A DNA stretch of 22,958 bases from Moraxellaceae bacterium (GCA_030684415.1 JAUXNL010000058.1:1-22958), one strand, 5' to 3'; positions 7,360 to 15,461 are shown, numbered from the stretch's first letter. The notes: generated from the letters alone by a model not told the origin. A program made the numbers and translations.

Positions 7360-7521
7360 CCGCTTGCTGAAAAATGCTTTTCAGCAAGCTGTTTCCCGGC
7401 CAAGGATGGCCGGGTCGCGAATCAATCACGTCTAAGTGATTGATTCAGCGTAGAGCGATTCCGGACATGTGCCTACATTGCGGGCTGAAAAAGCCCGGGA
7501 TGGGCGTTTGTCAGCAAGCGG
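7360..7521 (+). repeat. Structured intergenic repeat, copy B (full length, 162 bp)
   Basis: Taken as the reference copy. In order: hairpin 1, GCTTGCTGAAAA / TTTTCAGCAAGC (7362-7389, 12 perfect pairs, 4-nt loop); hairpin 2, CCCGGCC / GGCCGGG (7395-7414); hairpin 3, GAATCAATCAC / GTGATTGATTC (7419-7446, 11 perfect pairs); a linker containing GATTCCGGACATGTG; and a terminator-like stem GCTGAAAAAGCCC with GGGCGTTTGTCAGC (7484-7515). The ends are inverted repeats, CCGCTTGCTGA and TCAGCAAGCGG, flanked on the left by CTTAG. It starts ~140 bp upstream of folE and lies 70 bp downstream of the kinase stop codon. No coding capacity; not recognised as a named element. Confidence 0.88.
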
Positions 7522-7591
7522 TCAAGCATGCGCATCGGCTTTCCGGAGGAGGACGCAGAGAAAGCCGGCGCGCCAGCACGAACGTCAGCCA

Positions 7592-10129
7592 TCATGCCGT
7601 GGGGTCAGGCGCATGGGGGGACAGGTAGTGGCGCAGGCGGGCGGCCAGATCGTCGAGGCTGACGGGCTTGGCAAGATGATCATCCATGCCGGCCGCCAGG
7701 CAGCGACTGCGGTGATCGGCCATGGCATGGGCGGTGAGGGCAATCACCGGTAAACGCTCACGTTTTTCATGCGCTTCGCGCTCACGCAGCCGCCGTGTGG
7801 CTTCGTAGCCATCCATGCCGGGCATTTCGCAATCCATGAGTACCAGCTCGATTTCAGGATGCTGCCGCAGCAGGTCGAGCCCACTTTCGCCATCGTAGGC
7901 CAGCAGCGGCTGGATGCCGAGCTTGTGCAAAAAGCCGGTAATCACGACCTGGTTGACGGCGTTGTCTTCCACCACCAGCACACAGCGGCCTTGCAGCATC
8001 GTTGTGCTTGGCGTGGGGGCGCGGGTCTCTTCTGGTGCGCTGGCGGCGTGCAGCGGAATGCGGAACCAGAACACCGATCCCTCTCCGCGCACACTGCGCA
8101 CACCGATTTCGCCCTGCATCAATTCCACCAACTGCTTGCTGATGGCAAGCCCCAATCCGGAGCCGCCGTATTGCCGCGAAGTGGACACATCCGCCTGATG
8201 AAAGGCCTGGAACAGATCGCGGATGTCAGCGGCATCCAGACCGATGCCTGAGTCTTCGATTTCCACTTCCAGCAAGAATGGCTGCCCGTTGCCGGAGGGC
8301 AGCAGGGTCGTGCGCACTTCGATGCGGCCTTCATGAGTGAACTTGATGGCATTGCCGAGCAGGTTACCGAGTATCTGGCGCAGTCGGCCGGCATCGGCCT
8401 GCACCCAGTCCGGTAAATCAGCGGGTGGCTCCCACGCCAGCGCCAGTGATTTCTGGCTGGCATTCACCGCGTACATGCTCACGCATTCCTGCAGCAGGCT
8501 GGGCAGATGAAAAACCGTGCTTTCCAGTGCGAGCTTGCCGGCGTTGATGCGCGAGTAATCGAGAATGTCGTTGATGAGCGCGAGCAGCGAGCGTCCCGCG
8601 CTGTGCATCATGTTCACCTGTTCGCGCTGCGCAGGCTCCAGCCGGCTGTCACGCAGCAGTTCGGCAAGGCCGATGACGGCGTTCATCGGCGTACGGATTT
8701 CATGGCTCATCTTGGCGAGGAAGTCGCCCTTGGCGACATTTTCGGCCTGCACCCGCAGGACTTCCTGCTCTTTCTGGATTTTTTCCTGCTTGAGGGCGGA
8801 CAGCCGGCCAGCGAGACCGAGCGATAGCAGCACCTGCTGCAAGATGATGCCGACTTGCAGCAGGTTGACGGTGGCCAGCAGTGGCAGCGAGGCCAACAGA
8901 CCGGATGCTTTCAGTGAAAAGACGGTGGCCATCAGCAAGAACAATCCCCAGGCGAGCATGAATTGCCGTGCTTCGCGCAAGCCTTGCAGCCAGCGCACCA
9001 GGCCAGTGAGAAACAGCAGCAGCATGACAAGCGCCGCCGTAATCGCGAGTGTTGCGTACATGAGTTGCAGGGGCAGCACCGCCTGGACCACCAACGCCAT
9101 GCCCAGCAGGCTGGCGACGCCGAGCAGCAGCCGGTCGCCCAATCGCCATTCGCGAGTGTTCAGATAGTCGCGCGCAAACAGCACGCCAGAGAGCATGAGC
9201 ACATAGCCGGCCAGGAAATTCGAGCGCGTGTTCCATTCCGGCGCGTTTGGCCAAAGACGGAAGGCCAGCCCCTGCAACGTGGCCAGATAGACGAGGCTGG
9301 CGCCAACGTGCAGCACGAAAAACCGGTAGATTTTTTCGCGCAGCGCCATCCACAAGAACGCGTGATAGAACAGCAGGCCGAGGCTGATACCGTAAAAAGC
9401 GCCTAGCCACCATTCCCGGATTTCCAGCTCGGTGATGAAGCTGTCGCGGCCACTCAGGCGCAGCGGAACGGTCATGGAGCCGGTGGATTGCACGCGCAGC
9501 GTAAAGGTTTCGCTGGCGCCGGGGGCGAGCGTGAACGGCAGCAAGAAGTTGCGTGAGTCCAGCACGCGCTGTGTAAAAGGCAGGGCATCGCCCAGTGCGA
9601 GGTGCTGTATGCCGGTCGCGCTTTCGCGATGGATGTCGACTTGATCGAGCACGGGATAATCAACGCTGAAGATCAGCTCCTGCGGCAGGGTCAGGCGGTT
9701 CTCCAGACGGAAACGGAACCAGCAGGCATCAGGGCGGAAGCCGAGAGAAATGTGTGACCTTGGCAGGGGCAGAAAGTCGTCGTCGCGGAGTTCGTCGAAG
9801 GTGCGTGGGGTGTTGCCGTCACAGTGGTAACGGACCCATGGCTCCAGTCCTAATCCTGCGGGGGAGGCCTCCAGCGCGAGCACGGTGGAGGCGGTTGAGG
9901 CGCTGGTGTTGACGATGGCGCTGGTGGCGGCCACGGGTACGGAGGCTTCTGCGCTTGTGCGTCCGGAAAAGCCGGCGAGCAGCACAAGTTGCAATACCAG
10001 CAGCCATGCCGGCATCCGTGCAGACAGTCTTGCAGGCCGGCAGGCAGACAAAACGGCAAAGAGCGGGGCAAACGACGCCGCTGTTGGTTGATCGTGCCAC
10101 GGGCCTTCGCGCCGCAGCAGGGCGGTCAT
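7592..10129 (-). CDS. Hybrid sensor histidine kinase, 7TM-DISM type (LadS-like architecture)
   Basis: 845 residues. Signal/anchor segment about 41-60; 7TMR-DISMED2 extracellular domain ~95-235 (CWFRFRLEN, YPVLDQVDIH); seven-helix DISM region ~242-440; short coiled coil; HisKA with phospho-acceptor His476 in MSHEIRTPMNAVIG; HATPase with N-box Asn593, EDSGIGL at 625-631 and GGSGLGLA at 655-662; receiver ~716-835 with Asp766 in LMDCEMPGMDGYEA, Thr799 and Lys821. No Hpt domain, so the phosphate must pass to a separate Hpt protein or response regulator, none of which is nearby. Sequence-related throughout to the gene just upstream and overlapping it by ATGA. LadS of P. aeruginosa has this domain order, but orthology is not claimed. 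Confidence 0.93.
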   Translation of the reverse strand: MTALLRREGPWHDQPTAASFAPLFAVLSACRPARLSARMPAWLLVLQLVLLAGFSGRTSAEASVPVAATSAIVNTSASTASTVLALEASPAGLGLEPWVRYHCDGNTPRTFDELRDDDFLPLPRSHISLGFRPDACWFRFRLENRLTLPQELIFSVDYPVLDQVDIHRESATGIQHLALGDALPFTQRVLDSRNFLLPFTLAPGASETFTLRVQSTGSMTVPLRLSGRDSFITELEIREWWLGAFYGISLGLLFYHAFLWMALREKIYRFFVLHVGASLVYLATLQGLAFRLWPNAPEWNTRSNFLAGYVLMLSGVLFARDYLNTREWRLGDRLLLGVASLLGMALVVQAVLPLQLMYATLAITAALVMLLLFLTGLVRWLQGLREARQFMLAWGLFLLMATVFSLKASGLLASLPLLATVNLLQVGIILQQVLLSLGLAGRLSALKQEKIQKEQEVLRVQAENVAKGDFLAKMSHEIRTPMNAVIGLAELLRDSRLEPAQREQVNMMHSAGRSLLALINDILDYSRINAGKLALESTVFHLPSLLQECVSMYAVNASQKSLALAWEPPADLPDWVQADAGRLRQILGNLLGNAIKFTHEGRIEVRTTLLPSGNGQPFLLEVEIEDSGIGLDAADIRDLFQAFHQADVSTSRQYGGSGLGLAISKQLVELMQGEIGVRSVRGEGSVFWFRIPLHAASAPEETRAPTPSTTMLQGRCVLVVEDNAVNQVVITGFLHKLGIQPLLAYDGESGLDLLRQHPEIELVLMDCEMPGMDGYEATRRLREREAHEKRERLPVIALTAHAMADHRSRCLAAGMDDHLAKPVSLDDLAARLRHYLSPHAPDPTA

Positions 10130-12516
10130 GAGAGGGCTCCGGCACGCTGTGCTTGCCAGTGGCCCAGCACGGCAGACAGCTCCGACAGCGACAGCGGTTT
10201 GGGCAGATGGTCATCCATGCCGGCGGCCAGGCATTTTTCCCGGTGCTCGGGCAGGGCATGAGCGGTGAGCGCGATGATGGGCAAGCGCGGCAAGCCAAGG
10301 TCGGCCTCGCGGGCGCGCAGGCGGCGCGTGGCCTCGTAGCCGTCGAGCACCGGCATTTCGCAATCCATGAACACCAGATCGAGCGTCGGGTGTTCGATGA
10401 CGGCGTCGATGGCCTGCTGGCCGTTTTCCGCCATGAGCGGCCGGATGCCGAGCTTTTCCAGCAGGCCGGTAATCACCAAGCGGTTGACGGCGTTGTCTTC
10501 CACGACCAGCACGCGCAGGTCGTTGCGCGGGGCGGTGTAGATCGCTGTGGTGGGAGGGGTGGGCGCGGGGGCATCGGCTGCTTCCAGCAGCACCGTGAAC
10601 CAGAAGACCGAGCCGTGTTCGCGCCGGCTTTGCACGCCGATGTCGCCGCCCATGAGCGCGACCAGACGCTTGCTGATGGCCAGCCCGAGCCCGCTGCCGC
10701 CGTATTGCCGCGCGATGCCGGCATCTGCCTGGCGAAAATCTTCGAACAGGCGTTGGGCGGTGCCTTCGTCGAGCCCGATGCCGGAGTCTTCCACTTCCAC
10801 GCACAGGCAGAGCTTGCCGGCCGGTGCCTCCCGGCGCAGGCCGGCGCGCACGAGAATGCGGCCTTCATGGGTGAACTTGAGGGCGTTGCCGAGCAGGTTC
10901 ATCAACACCTGGCGCAGACGCGCCGGATCACCGCGTACCCAGACCGGCAGATCCGCGGCGGGCAGCAACTCCAGTGCCAGTGATTTAGCGGTGGCGTTCA
11001 CCGCAAAGATGTTGCGGCACTCCTCGAAGAGGTCGGGCAGATTGAAGACGGCCTGCTCCAGTTCCAGCCGGCCGGCATTGATCTTGGAGTAATCGAGAAT
11101 GTCGTTGATGAGGTTGAGCAGCGACTGACCGGAATATTCCAGCATGTCGACATAATGCTGCTGGCCGGCATCGAGCCGTGTGTCCTTGAGCAGATGGCTG
11201 ATGCCGATCACGGCATTCATGGGCGTGCGGATTTCGTGGCTCATGGTGGCCAGGAATTCGCTCTTGGCATCGTTTTCCGCTCGCGCTAACAGGCTCTCGT
11301 GCTCGCGCTGGCGCTTTTCTTGTTGCAGTTGCTTGATGCGCACGGCCAACGCCAGCGAGAGCAGCACTTGCTGTGCAATCAAGCCGATCTGCATGCCGTA
11401 GAGCGACAGGATCAGCGTGGACATGATGCCGTAGGTGTTCAGCGCGACCAGCAGCAGCATGAGCAGGAAGGTGCCCCAGGCCAGTACAAAAATGCGCGCC
11501 TCCTGTTGGCCTGCCTGCCAGCAGGCCACACCGACCCCGCTCAAGAGCAGGAGGTTGACGATACCGAAGCCGGCCAGTGCGCTGTTGATCCGGGCCGGTG
11601 GCAGGATGCATTGGGCGATCATCGCCAGCAGCACCAGCAGGCAAAAGCCGAGCAGCAGGCGGTCGGTTCGCGGCCAACCCTGAGGCGTGCGCAAGAAGTC
11701 GCGGGTGAACAGCGTGCCGAAGAGCATGGCGCCGTAGGCAAACAGGTAGGGCGAGCGGTTGTTCCAGTCCAGCCATCCTGGCCACCACTGGAAAGCCGAG
11801 CCGTGCAGGCAGGCAAAGAACATCAGGGCCGAGCCCAGGTGCAGCACGTACAGGGCATAGGCGCGCTCGCGAATCGAGAGCCAGAGCAGCAAGTTGTAGA
11901 GAAACAGGCCGATGCCGACGCCGTAGAAAATGCCGAGGCCCATTTCTTTGCCGAACTGCTGCTCGATGTAGTGCTCCCGATCCATCACCGCCAACGGCAC
12001 GGTGAGGCTGCTGGTGGTGTTGACTTGCAGGTAGTAGTTGCCGGTTTCACCCGGCGCAAGCTGCAACGGAAAGCTGAGCAGGCGCACGCGCAACGGGCGG
12101 TTGGCGTAGGGCTCGGAGTCGCCAATGGTGGTGTCGGTAACCCCTTCCGGCGTCAGGCGATAGAGCCGCACATGGTCGAGCATGGCGAAGTCGAGCGTGA
12201 GCATCAGGTCTTGTGTGGCCGGCCCGGGATTGGCCAAGCGGAAGCGGAACCAGCACTCCTTGTGCCGGTAACCAAAGGCGACGCGTTCGCTGAGTACCGG
12301 GGTGTAGGCCAATGCCTTGGCACTAGTGAAACTGGTGGGGCTATCAGGGCAGGCGTGTAGCAGATAGGGGGTGAGCGTGATGGCTTTCACGGGTGCCGTG
12401 AGCAGCAGCATGGTGGGCTCGGTGCCACGGGCATGACCGGACAGCATGGCCCCGAGCAGCAGGCATGGCAGCCAAAGCAGGTGGGAGACGGTCATCCAGC
12501 GCGTCATGGGGGTCAT
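10126..12516 (-). CDS. Hybrid sensor histidine kinase, 7TM-DISM type (paralogue of the next gene)
   Basis: 796 residues. Signal peptide ~7-33; DISMED2 domain with CWFRFRLAN and FAMLDHVRLY; seven-helix region ~190-395; coiled coil; HisKA with His427 in MSHEIRTPMNAVIG; HATPase with Asn544, VEDSGIGLDE at 575-584 and GGSGLGLA; receiver ~668-785 with Asp718 in FMDCEMPVLDGYEA, Thr751 and Lys773. All catalytic residues of kinase and receiver are present. Its TGA overlaps the start of the second kinase as ATGA. The start is uncertain: ATG codons at residues 1, 4 and 8 all lack a clear Shine-Dalgarno. It follows the Smr gene across a 72-bp gap that holds a very strong hairpin. The signal detected is unknown; DISMED2 domains are thought to bind carbohydrate-like ligands. 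Confidence 0.93.
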   Translation of the reverse strand: MTPMTRWMTVSHLLWLPCLLLGAMLSGHARGTEPTMLLLTAPVKAITLTPYLLHACPDSPTSFTSAKALAYTPVLSERVAFGYRHKECWFRFRLANPGPATQDLMLTLDFAMLDHVRLYRLTPEGVTDTTIGDSEPYANRPLRVRLLSFPLQLAPGETGNYYLQVNTTSSLTVPLAVMDREHYIEQQFGKEMGLGIFYGVGIGLFLYNLLLWLSIRERAYALYVLHLGSALMFFACLHGSAFQWWPGWLDWNNRSPYLFAYGAMLFGTLFTRDFLRTPQGWPRTDRLLLGFCLLVLLAMIAQCILPPARINSALAGFGIVNLLLLSGVGVACWQAGQQEARIFVLAWGTFLLMLLLVALNTYGIMSTLILSLYGMQIGLIAQQVLLSLALAVRIKQLQQEKRQREHESLLARAENDAKSEFLATMSHEIRTPMNAVIGISHLLKDTRLDAGQQHYVDMLEYSGQSLLNLINDILDYSKINAGRLELEQAVFNLPDLFEECRNIFAVNATAKSLALELLPAADLPVWVRGDPARLRQVLMNLLGNALKFTHEGRILVRAGLRREAPAGKLCLCVEVEDSGIGLDEGTAQRLFEDFRQADAGIARQYGGSGLGLAISKRLVALMGGDIGVQSRREHGSVFWFTVLLEAADAPAPTPPTTAIYTAPRNDLRVLVVEDNAVNRLVITGLLEKLGIRPLMAENGQQAIDAVIEHPTLDLVFMDCEMPVLDGYEATRRLRAREADLGLPRLPIIALTAHALPEHREKCLAAGMDDHLPKPLSLSELSAVLGHWQAQRAGALS

Positions 12517-12540
12517 CCGTGGTTTTTGTACTGACGCGGC

Positions 12541-12579
12541 CCCGGAGCTGGCTGAAACGGGTTTTCAGCCAGCTCCGGG
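12541..12579. repeat. 17-bp perfect palindromic hairpin between smr and the kinase pair
   Basis: CCCGGAGCTGGCTGAAA (12541-12557) is exactly complementary to TTTCAGCCAGCTCCGGG (12563-12579) with a 5-nt loop. The core GCTGGCTGAAA is shared with the ends of repeat E (21210-21253) and resembles hairpin 1 of the long repeats. It lies 9 bp beyond the Smr stop codon and 24 bp ahead of the first kinase start. A T-run does not follow on the minus strand, so it may be an attenuating or mRNA-stabilising stem rather than a standard terminator. Confidence 0.75.
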
Positions 12580-12588
12580 CGGTTCGTC

Positions 12589-13260
12589 TTATTCGGTATC
12601 CGGACGTCGTCGTTTCAATAGCACATAAACCGCGCCGGTGCCGCCATCGCGCGGCTGCGCGCTGACAAACGCGAGCACTTCGGGTAACTGACGGAGCCAG
12701 CCGTTCACAAACGTCTTGAGCAGGGCCTCGCCGCGCGCATGGCTTTTGCCATGCACCACCTTCACCACGTGCAGGTCGGCGGCCCGTGCATCGCGAAGCA
12801 GGCCGAGCACCGCCTCGCGGGCCTGGTCTACCGTGCAGCCATGGAGGTCGACGGCCGCTTGCCAGGGCAGCTTGGCTTGCTGCAAGCGCTGCAATTGGCG
12901 CGGCTGCACGCCATTGCGCGCCCAGGACAGCGCGGATTCGGGCGTGGTGTCGTGGATCAGGGCGGCGGCATCGGAGAGCGGTGTGTCGGGAGCCTCTTCG
13001 GCTTCGGCGGCCAGGCGGCGCAGGCGTGCGTTGGCATCGGGGCGCGGGCGCTTGGACGGGGATGAGGTGGTGGGCGGCGGTACATCGACGTGTAGGCGTC
13101 GGGCGCCACGCGTGGCGGCCGCAAACAGGGTGGCGTCGTCCACTTCGGGTTCGGGTGGCGGTGGTGCTTTCCGGGCTGCCGGCGCCGGTTCGGCGGGCGC
13201 CTCCTGACGGAGTTGCTGGCTGAGCTCTTTGCGTAGTTTGCTGAGCAAAGGATCTTTCAT
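12589..13260 (-). CDS. Smr-domain protein (SmrA/SmrB-like, putative endonuclease)
   Basis: 223 residues. The C-terminal Smr domain carries VDLHGCTVDQAR (DLHG at 138-141), VVHGKS (HGKS at 170-173) and GGTGAVYVLLKRR. In E. coli, SmrB uses such a domain to cleave mRNA at collided ribosomes; whether this protein does so is inference. The N-terminal ~70 residues are Pro/Ala-rich and low complexity, longer than in E. coli SmrB (183 residues), and the block WARNGVQPRQLQRLQ precedes the domain. As in E. coli, it is divergent from prmB-aroC, but here about 3.4 kb with three other genes intervenes. No strong Shine-Dalgarno precedes the ATG. Confidence 0.88.
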   Translation of the reverse strand: MKDPLLSKLRKELSQQLRQEAPAEPAPAARKAPPPPEPEVDDATLFAAATRGARRLHVDVPPPTTSSPSKRPRPDANARLRRLAAEAEEAPDTPLSDAAALIHDTTPESALSWARNGVQPRQLQRLQQAKLPWQAAVDLHGCTVDQAREAVLGLLRDARAADLHVVKVVHGKSHARGEALLKTFVNGWLRQLPEVLAFVSAQPRDGGTGAVYVLLKRRRPDTE

Positions 13261-13332
13261 GGCGAGGCAAGCGTAGTGGGGCGACAGGTTGATTGTGGCC
13301 AGCCGTCCGCGTGTATGCCAGTCCTGCGTGTC

Positions 13333-13368
13333 CTTCCTGTTCTTTCTGTCCTTTCTGTCCTTTTTGAG
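13333..13368. repeat. Four tandem 9-bp pyrimidine-rich units
   Basis: cttcctgtt, ctttctgtc, ctttctgtc, ctttttgag: four consecutive 9-bp units, the middle two identical, in the 233-bp gap between the divergent smr and secreted-protein genes. Possibly slippage-generated; nothing indicates a function. Confidence 0.5.
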
Positions 13369-13493
13369 GTTCAGCCCTGAGCGTCAGTACTGGGCGTCAG
13401 GGGTGAGACGGCATCGTTGGGTTTCAGGCGGTTGCCTCTGTATGCTGGCTCACCAGACATACCTTCATCTTTGCCTGCCTTCGGAGCGCTCGC

Positions 13494-14423
13494 ATGCCTT
13501 ACCTCATTCTGGTGGTCTTCCTCGTTTTCAGCACGGCGGCCAAGGCCAGTGCGGACTGGACAAAGGTTGATCCAGCCGCCGTGAAATTGCTCAAAGAGCT
13601 GGAGCGCTTCAATCCCGATCACCCCCATGCGCGCCTTCGCCTCTACGCTGCAGGAGAGCCTACGCCGTACAGCAAGCACCAGCCCGGCAGCGTGTGGCAG
13701 GTCGTGATCATGGACAACTTTGAGGGAGCCACATTCAGCCGTGGTGACTTACAGCGCTGGCGTGTGGATTGCGAGAAGGGAGAACTTGTTTTTGAGTACC
13801 AGGTCATTACGAATGATGAGCGGGGTGAGAGTGTCTGGATCGAGTCGATGCACTACGCAAACTCGGAGCCGCTCATGGTGGCAGACGACCCTCTGGGTGG
13901 GCGCTATGCCATTTTTGCGCATGCCTGCCGGGGCGTGGCCTCGCGCATGGCGCTGAGCCCGCCACCGCCGTTTACGCCGGTGCCGTTGCCGGCTCCGGTG
14001 GTAAGGCCTCCGGCGCCTGCCTACCAGGCGCCGGACATGATGTCGGAAGAAGAGGTGCGCGCCTGCGTCCAGCGCGACAAAGAGCTGGTAGCGACGACGG
14101 CTCAACTGGAGCGCAATCGCAGCAGCCTGGAGCGAGAGGATGCCCGTCTTGAAGACAAGGCATCGTCGGTGAAGTCGTTGCTGATACTGGCACGGTCATT
14201 GGGTACGCCACCGCATCCGGCGACGGTGGCGGATGCTCGTGCCCTGCAACAGGCGAGCCGTGAGCTGGAGCGCGACATGGCGGCCTTCGACCGTCGGGCA
14301 AGCCAGCTCAATGCCGACCGGCGCAGCTTCCAGCAAGCCTGTGGCACGAAGAAGCGCCGGCACGCCACATTGGCCAAGGTTTGCGAAGAGCTGGGTCATC
14401 AAGGTGGCTGGTGCATACCTTGA
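13494..14423 (+). CDS. Secreted protein of unknown function with C-terminal coiled coil
   Basis: 309 residues; I do not recognise the family. A signal peptide (MPYLILVVFLVFSTAAKASA, cleavage likely after residue 20) precedes a ~130-residue globular part rich in Trp and acidic residues (VWQVVIMDN, RWRVDCEKGELVF, IFAHACRG), a Pro-rich linker at ~155-180, then a charged heptad-like coiled coil from ~184 to 282. Six cysteines remain after cleavage (93, 145, 191, 283, 297, 307); Cys191 and Cys283 bracket the coiled coil as ACVQRDKEL and QQACGTK, and could form a disulfide in the periplasm. The last residues are GGWCIP. CGGAG lies 7 nt before the ATG. It stands alone: divergent from smr and convergent with the methyltransferase, with repeat copy C downstream. 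Confidence 0.75.
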   Translation: MPYLILVVFLVFSTAAKASADWTKVDPAAVKLLKELERFNPDHPHARLRLYAAGEPTPYSKHQPGSVWQVVIMDNFEGATFSRGDLQRWRVDCEKGELVFEYQVITNDERGESVWIESMHYANSEPLMVADDPLGGRYAIFAHACRGVASRMALSPPPPFTPVPLPAPVVRPPAPAYQAPDMMSEEEVRACVQRDKELVATTAQLERNRSSLEREDARLEDKASSVKSLLILARSLGTPPHPATVADARALQQASRELERDMAAFDRRASQLNADRRSFQQACGTKKRRHATLAKVCEELGHQGGWCIP

Positions 14424-14488
14424 GCGGCTTGCGGCGGAAGGCCGGCCAGCAGCTCGGGTTGGCCGGTTTGCTGGCCGGCTCTCCCTGA

Positions 14489-14648
14489 CAGTCTGCTGAA
14501 AAAAGCTTTTCAGCAGACTGGTTACCGGCCAGGGAGGACCGGGCCGCGAATCCGTCACTGGTCAGTGATTGATTCAGCGTGGAGCGACTCCGGACCTGCG
14601 CCGGCGTCGCGGGCTGAAAAATCCGTCACGGGCATTTTCAGCAAGTTG
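14489..14648 (+). repeat. Structured intergenic repeat, copy C (160 bp, diverged)
   Basis: Same order of parts as copy B: hairpin 1 CAGTCTGCTGAAAA / TTTTCAGCAGACTG (14489-14520, 14 perfect pairs), a hairpin-2 equivalent around ACCGGCC / GGACCGGGCC, a GTCACTGGTCAGTGATTGATT third stem that is now imperfect, the linker GGAGCGACTCCGGAC, and an end with GCTGAAAAA and TTTTCAGCAAG. Hairpin 1 differs from copy B at several positions but on both arms together, so pairing is kept. It fills the space between two convergent genes, and its right end contains the stop codon of the methyltransferase. Confidence 0.82.
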
Positions 14649-15384
14649 CTAAAGGCTTGCGGGCGACGATGAACACGCGGATGTCCTTGCCGCGGCGGCC
14701 ATGGCGCTCGACCGCTTCGATGTCGAAGCCCCGCTGGCGCAGTGCCGCCTCGAGCGCGGCAGAATTGAAAAAGCGCACCTGTGGCGCTGCGCCGATGGCG
14801 CGCATCAGCGGCAGGGCCAATGGCAGGAGCCATGCTGCCACCGGGTTCATCTCGCGCAGGCAGGGTGTCTTGGCAATGAACAGGCCGCCGGGTTTCAGTG
14901 CCTGCAGCGCCACGTTCAGCGTCTGCTCCAGATCATCCACCAGATGCAGCAGGTTAAAGGCGGTCACCACATCCCAGCGGCCGCTGCCGAAGGCCGGCGC
15001 CTCGGCATCGGCCAAGGCAAAGCGCAGTTGCGGCACAGGGGTCGCGGCCAGCTTTTCATGGGCAATGGTGATCATGCCGGCCGAGATGTCCGTGCCCAGC
15101 CACTGCCCGGCATACGGCGCCAGCCGCAGGGCGGTGCTGCCGGTACCACAGCCCAGCTCCAGTACGTTCTGATGCGCGCCCAGCAGGCCTTGCACACGCA
15201 GCAGGGTCGCCTCGTAGCCGGCTGGGTCGGCGACGGGGTCTGCGGCGTAGCGGCGGGCAATGCGGTCCCAGAAACGTGCTTTGCGAGCCATGGCGTCTGG
15301 TGGCACCGGCAAGTGCCCGGGTGTGCTGTCGATGGCGTTCAGCGCCTCCGGTGTGAGCGGTGACAGAGGTGGCTCAAGTGACAT
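14638..15384 (-). CDS. Class I SAM-dependent methyltransferase
   Basis: 248 residues from the ATG at 15384. Motif I VLELGCGTGS at 74-83, the acidic ribose-binding residue in WLGTDISAGM (Asp99), ALADAEAPAF, motif IV-like DVVTAFNLLHLV and the post-motif LKPGGLFIAKTP. A Pro-rich hydrophobic block WLLPLALPLM follows. The fold is that of UbiE/Methyltransf_11 small-molecule enzymes; substrate unknown. The frame is open to 15450, but GGAG precedes 15384 (10 nt, slightly long) and a longer protein would leave only 41 bp to the divergent LysR gene. The TGA and last two or three codons lie inside repeat copy C, so the natural C-terminus has probably been replaced. Likely controlled by the LysR protein. 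Confidence 0.85.
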   Translation of the reverse strand: MSLEPPLSPLTPEALNAIDSTPGHLPVPPDAMARKARFWDRIARRYAADPVADPAGYEATLLRVQGLLGAHQNVLELGCGTGSTALRLAPYAGQWLGTDISAGMITIAHEKLAATPVPQLRFALADAEAPAFGSGRWDVVTAFNLLHLVDDLEQTLNVALQALKPGGLFIAKTPCLREMNPVAAWLLPLALPLMRAIGAAPQVRFFNSAALEAALRQRGFDIEAVERHGRRGKDIRVFIVARKPLATC

Positions 15385-15439
15385 GGTGAATTGGCTCCGG
15401 TAGCTGACGGCAAACCCCGTGAACGCCATTCTATTCATG

Positions 15440-15461
15440 CGCAAATGCACAGGGAATTGCG
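15440..15461. promoter_or_regulatory. Candidate LysR operator in the divergent intergenic region
   Basis: CGCAA (15440-15444) and TTGCG (15457-15461) form an inverted repeat, extended imperfectly to CGCAAAT / AATTGCG, in the 107-bp gap between methyltransferase and LysR starts. Position and symmetry fit a LysR-type binding site, but the arms are short. Confidence 0.35.

Noticed and set aside
12344..13270. 308-residue Arg/Pro-rich frame on the minus strand
   Set aside because: It is a shadow of the smr and kinase genes, with composition typical of an off-frame reading of GC-rich DNA.
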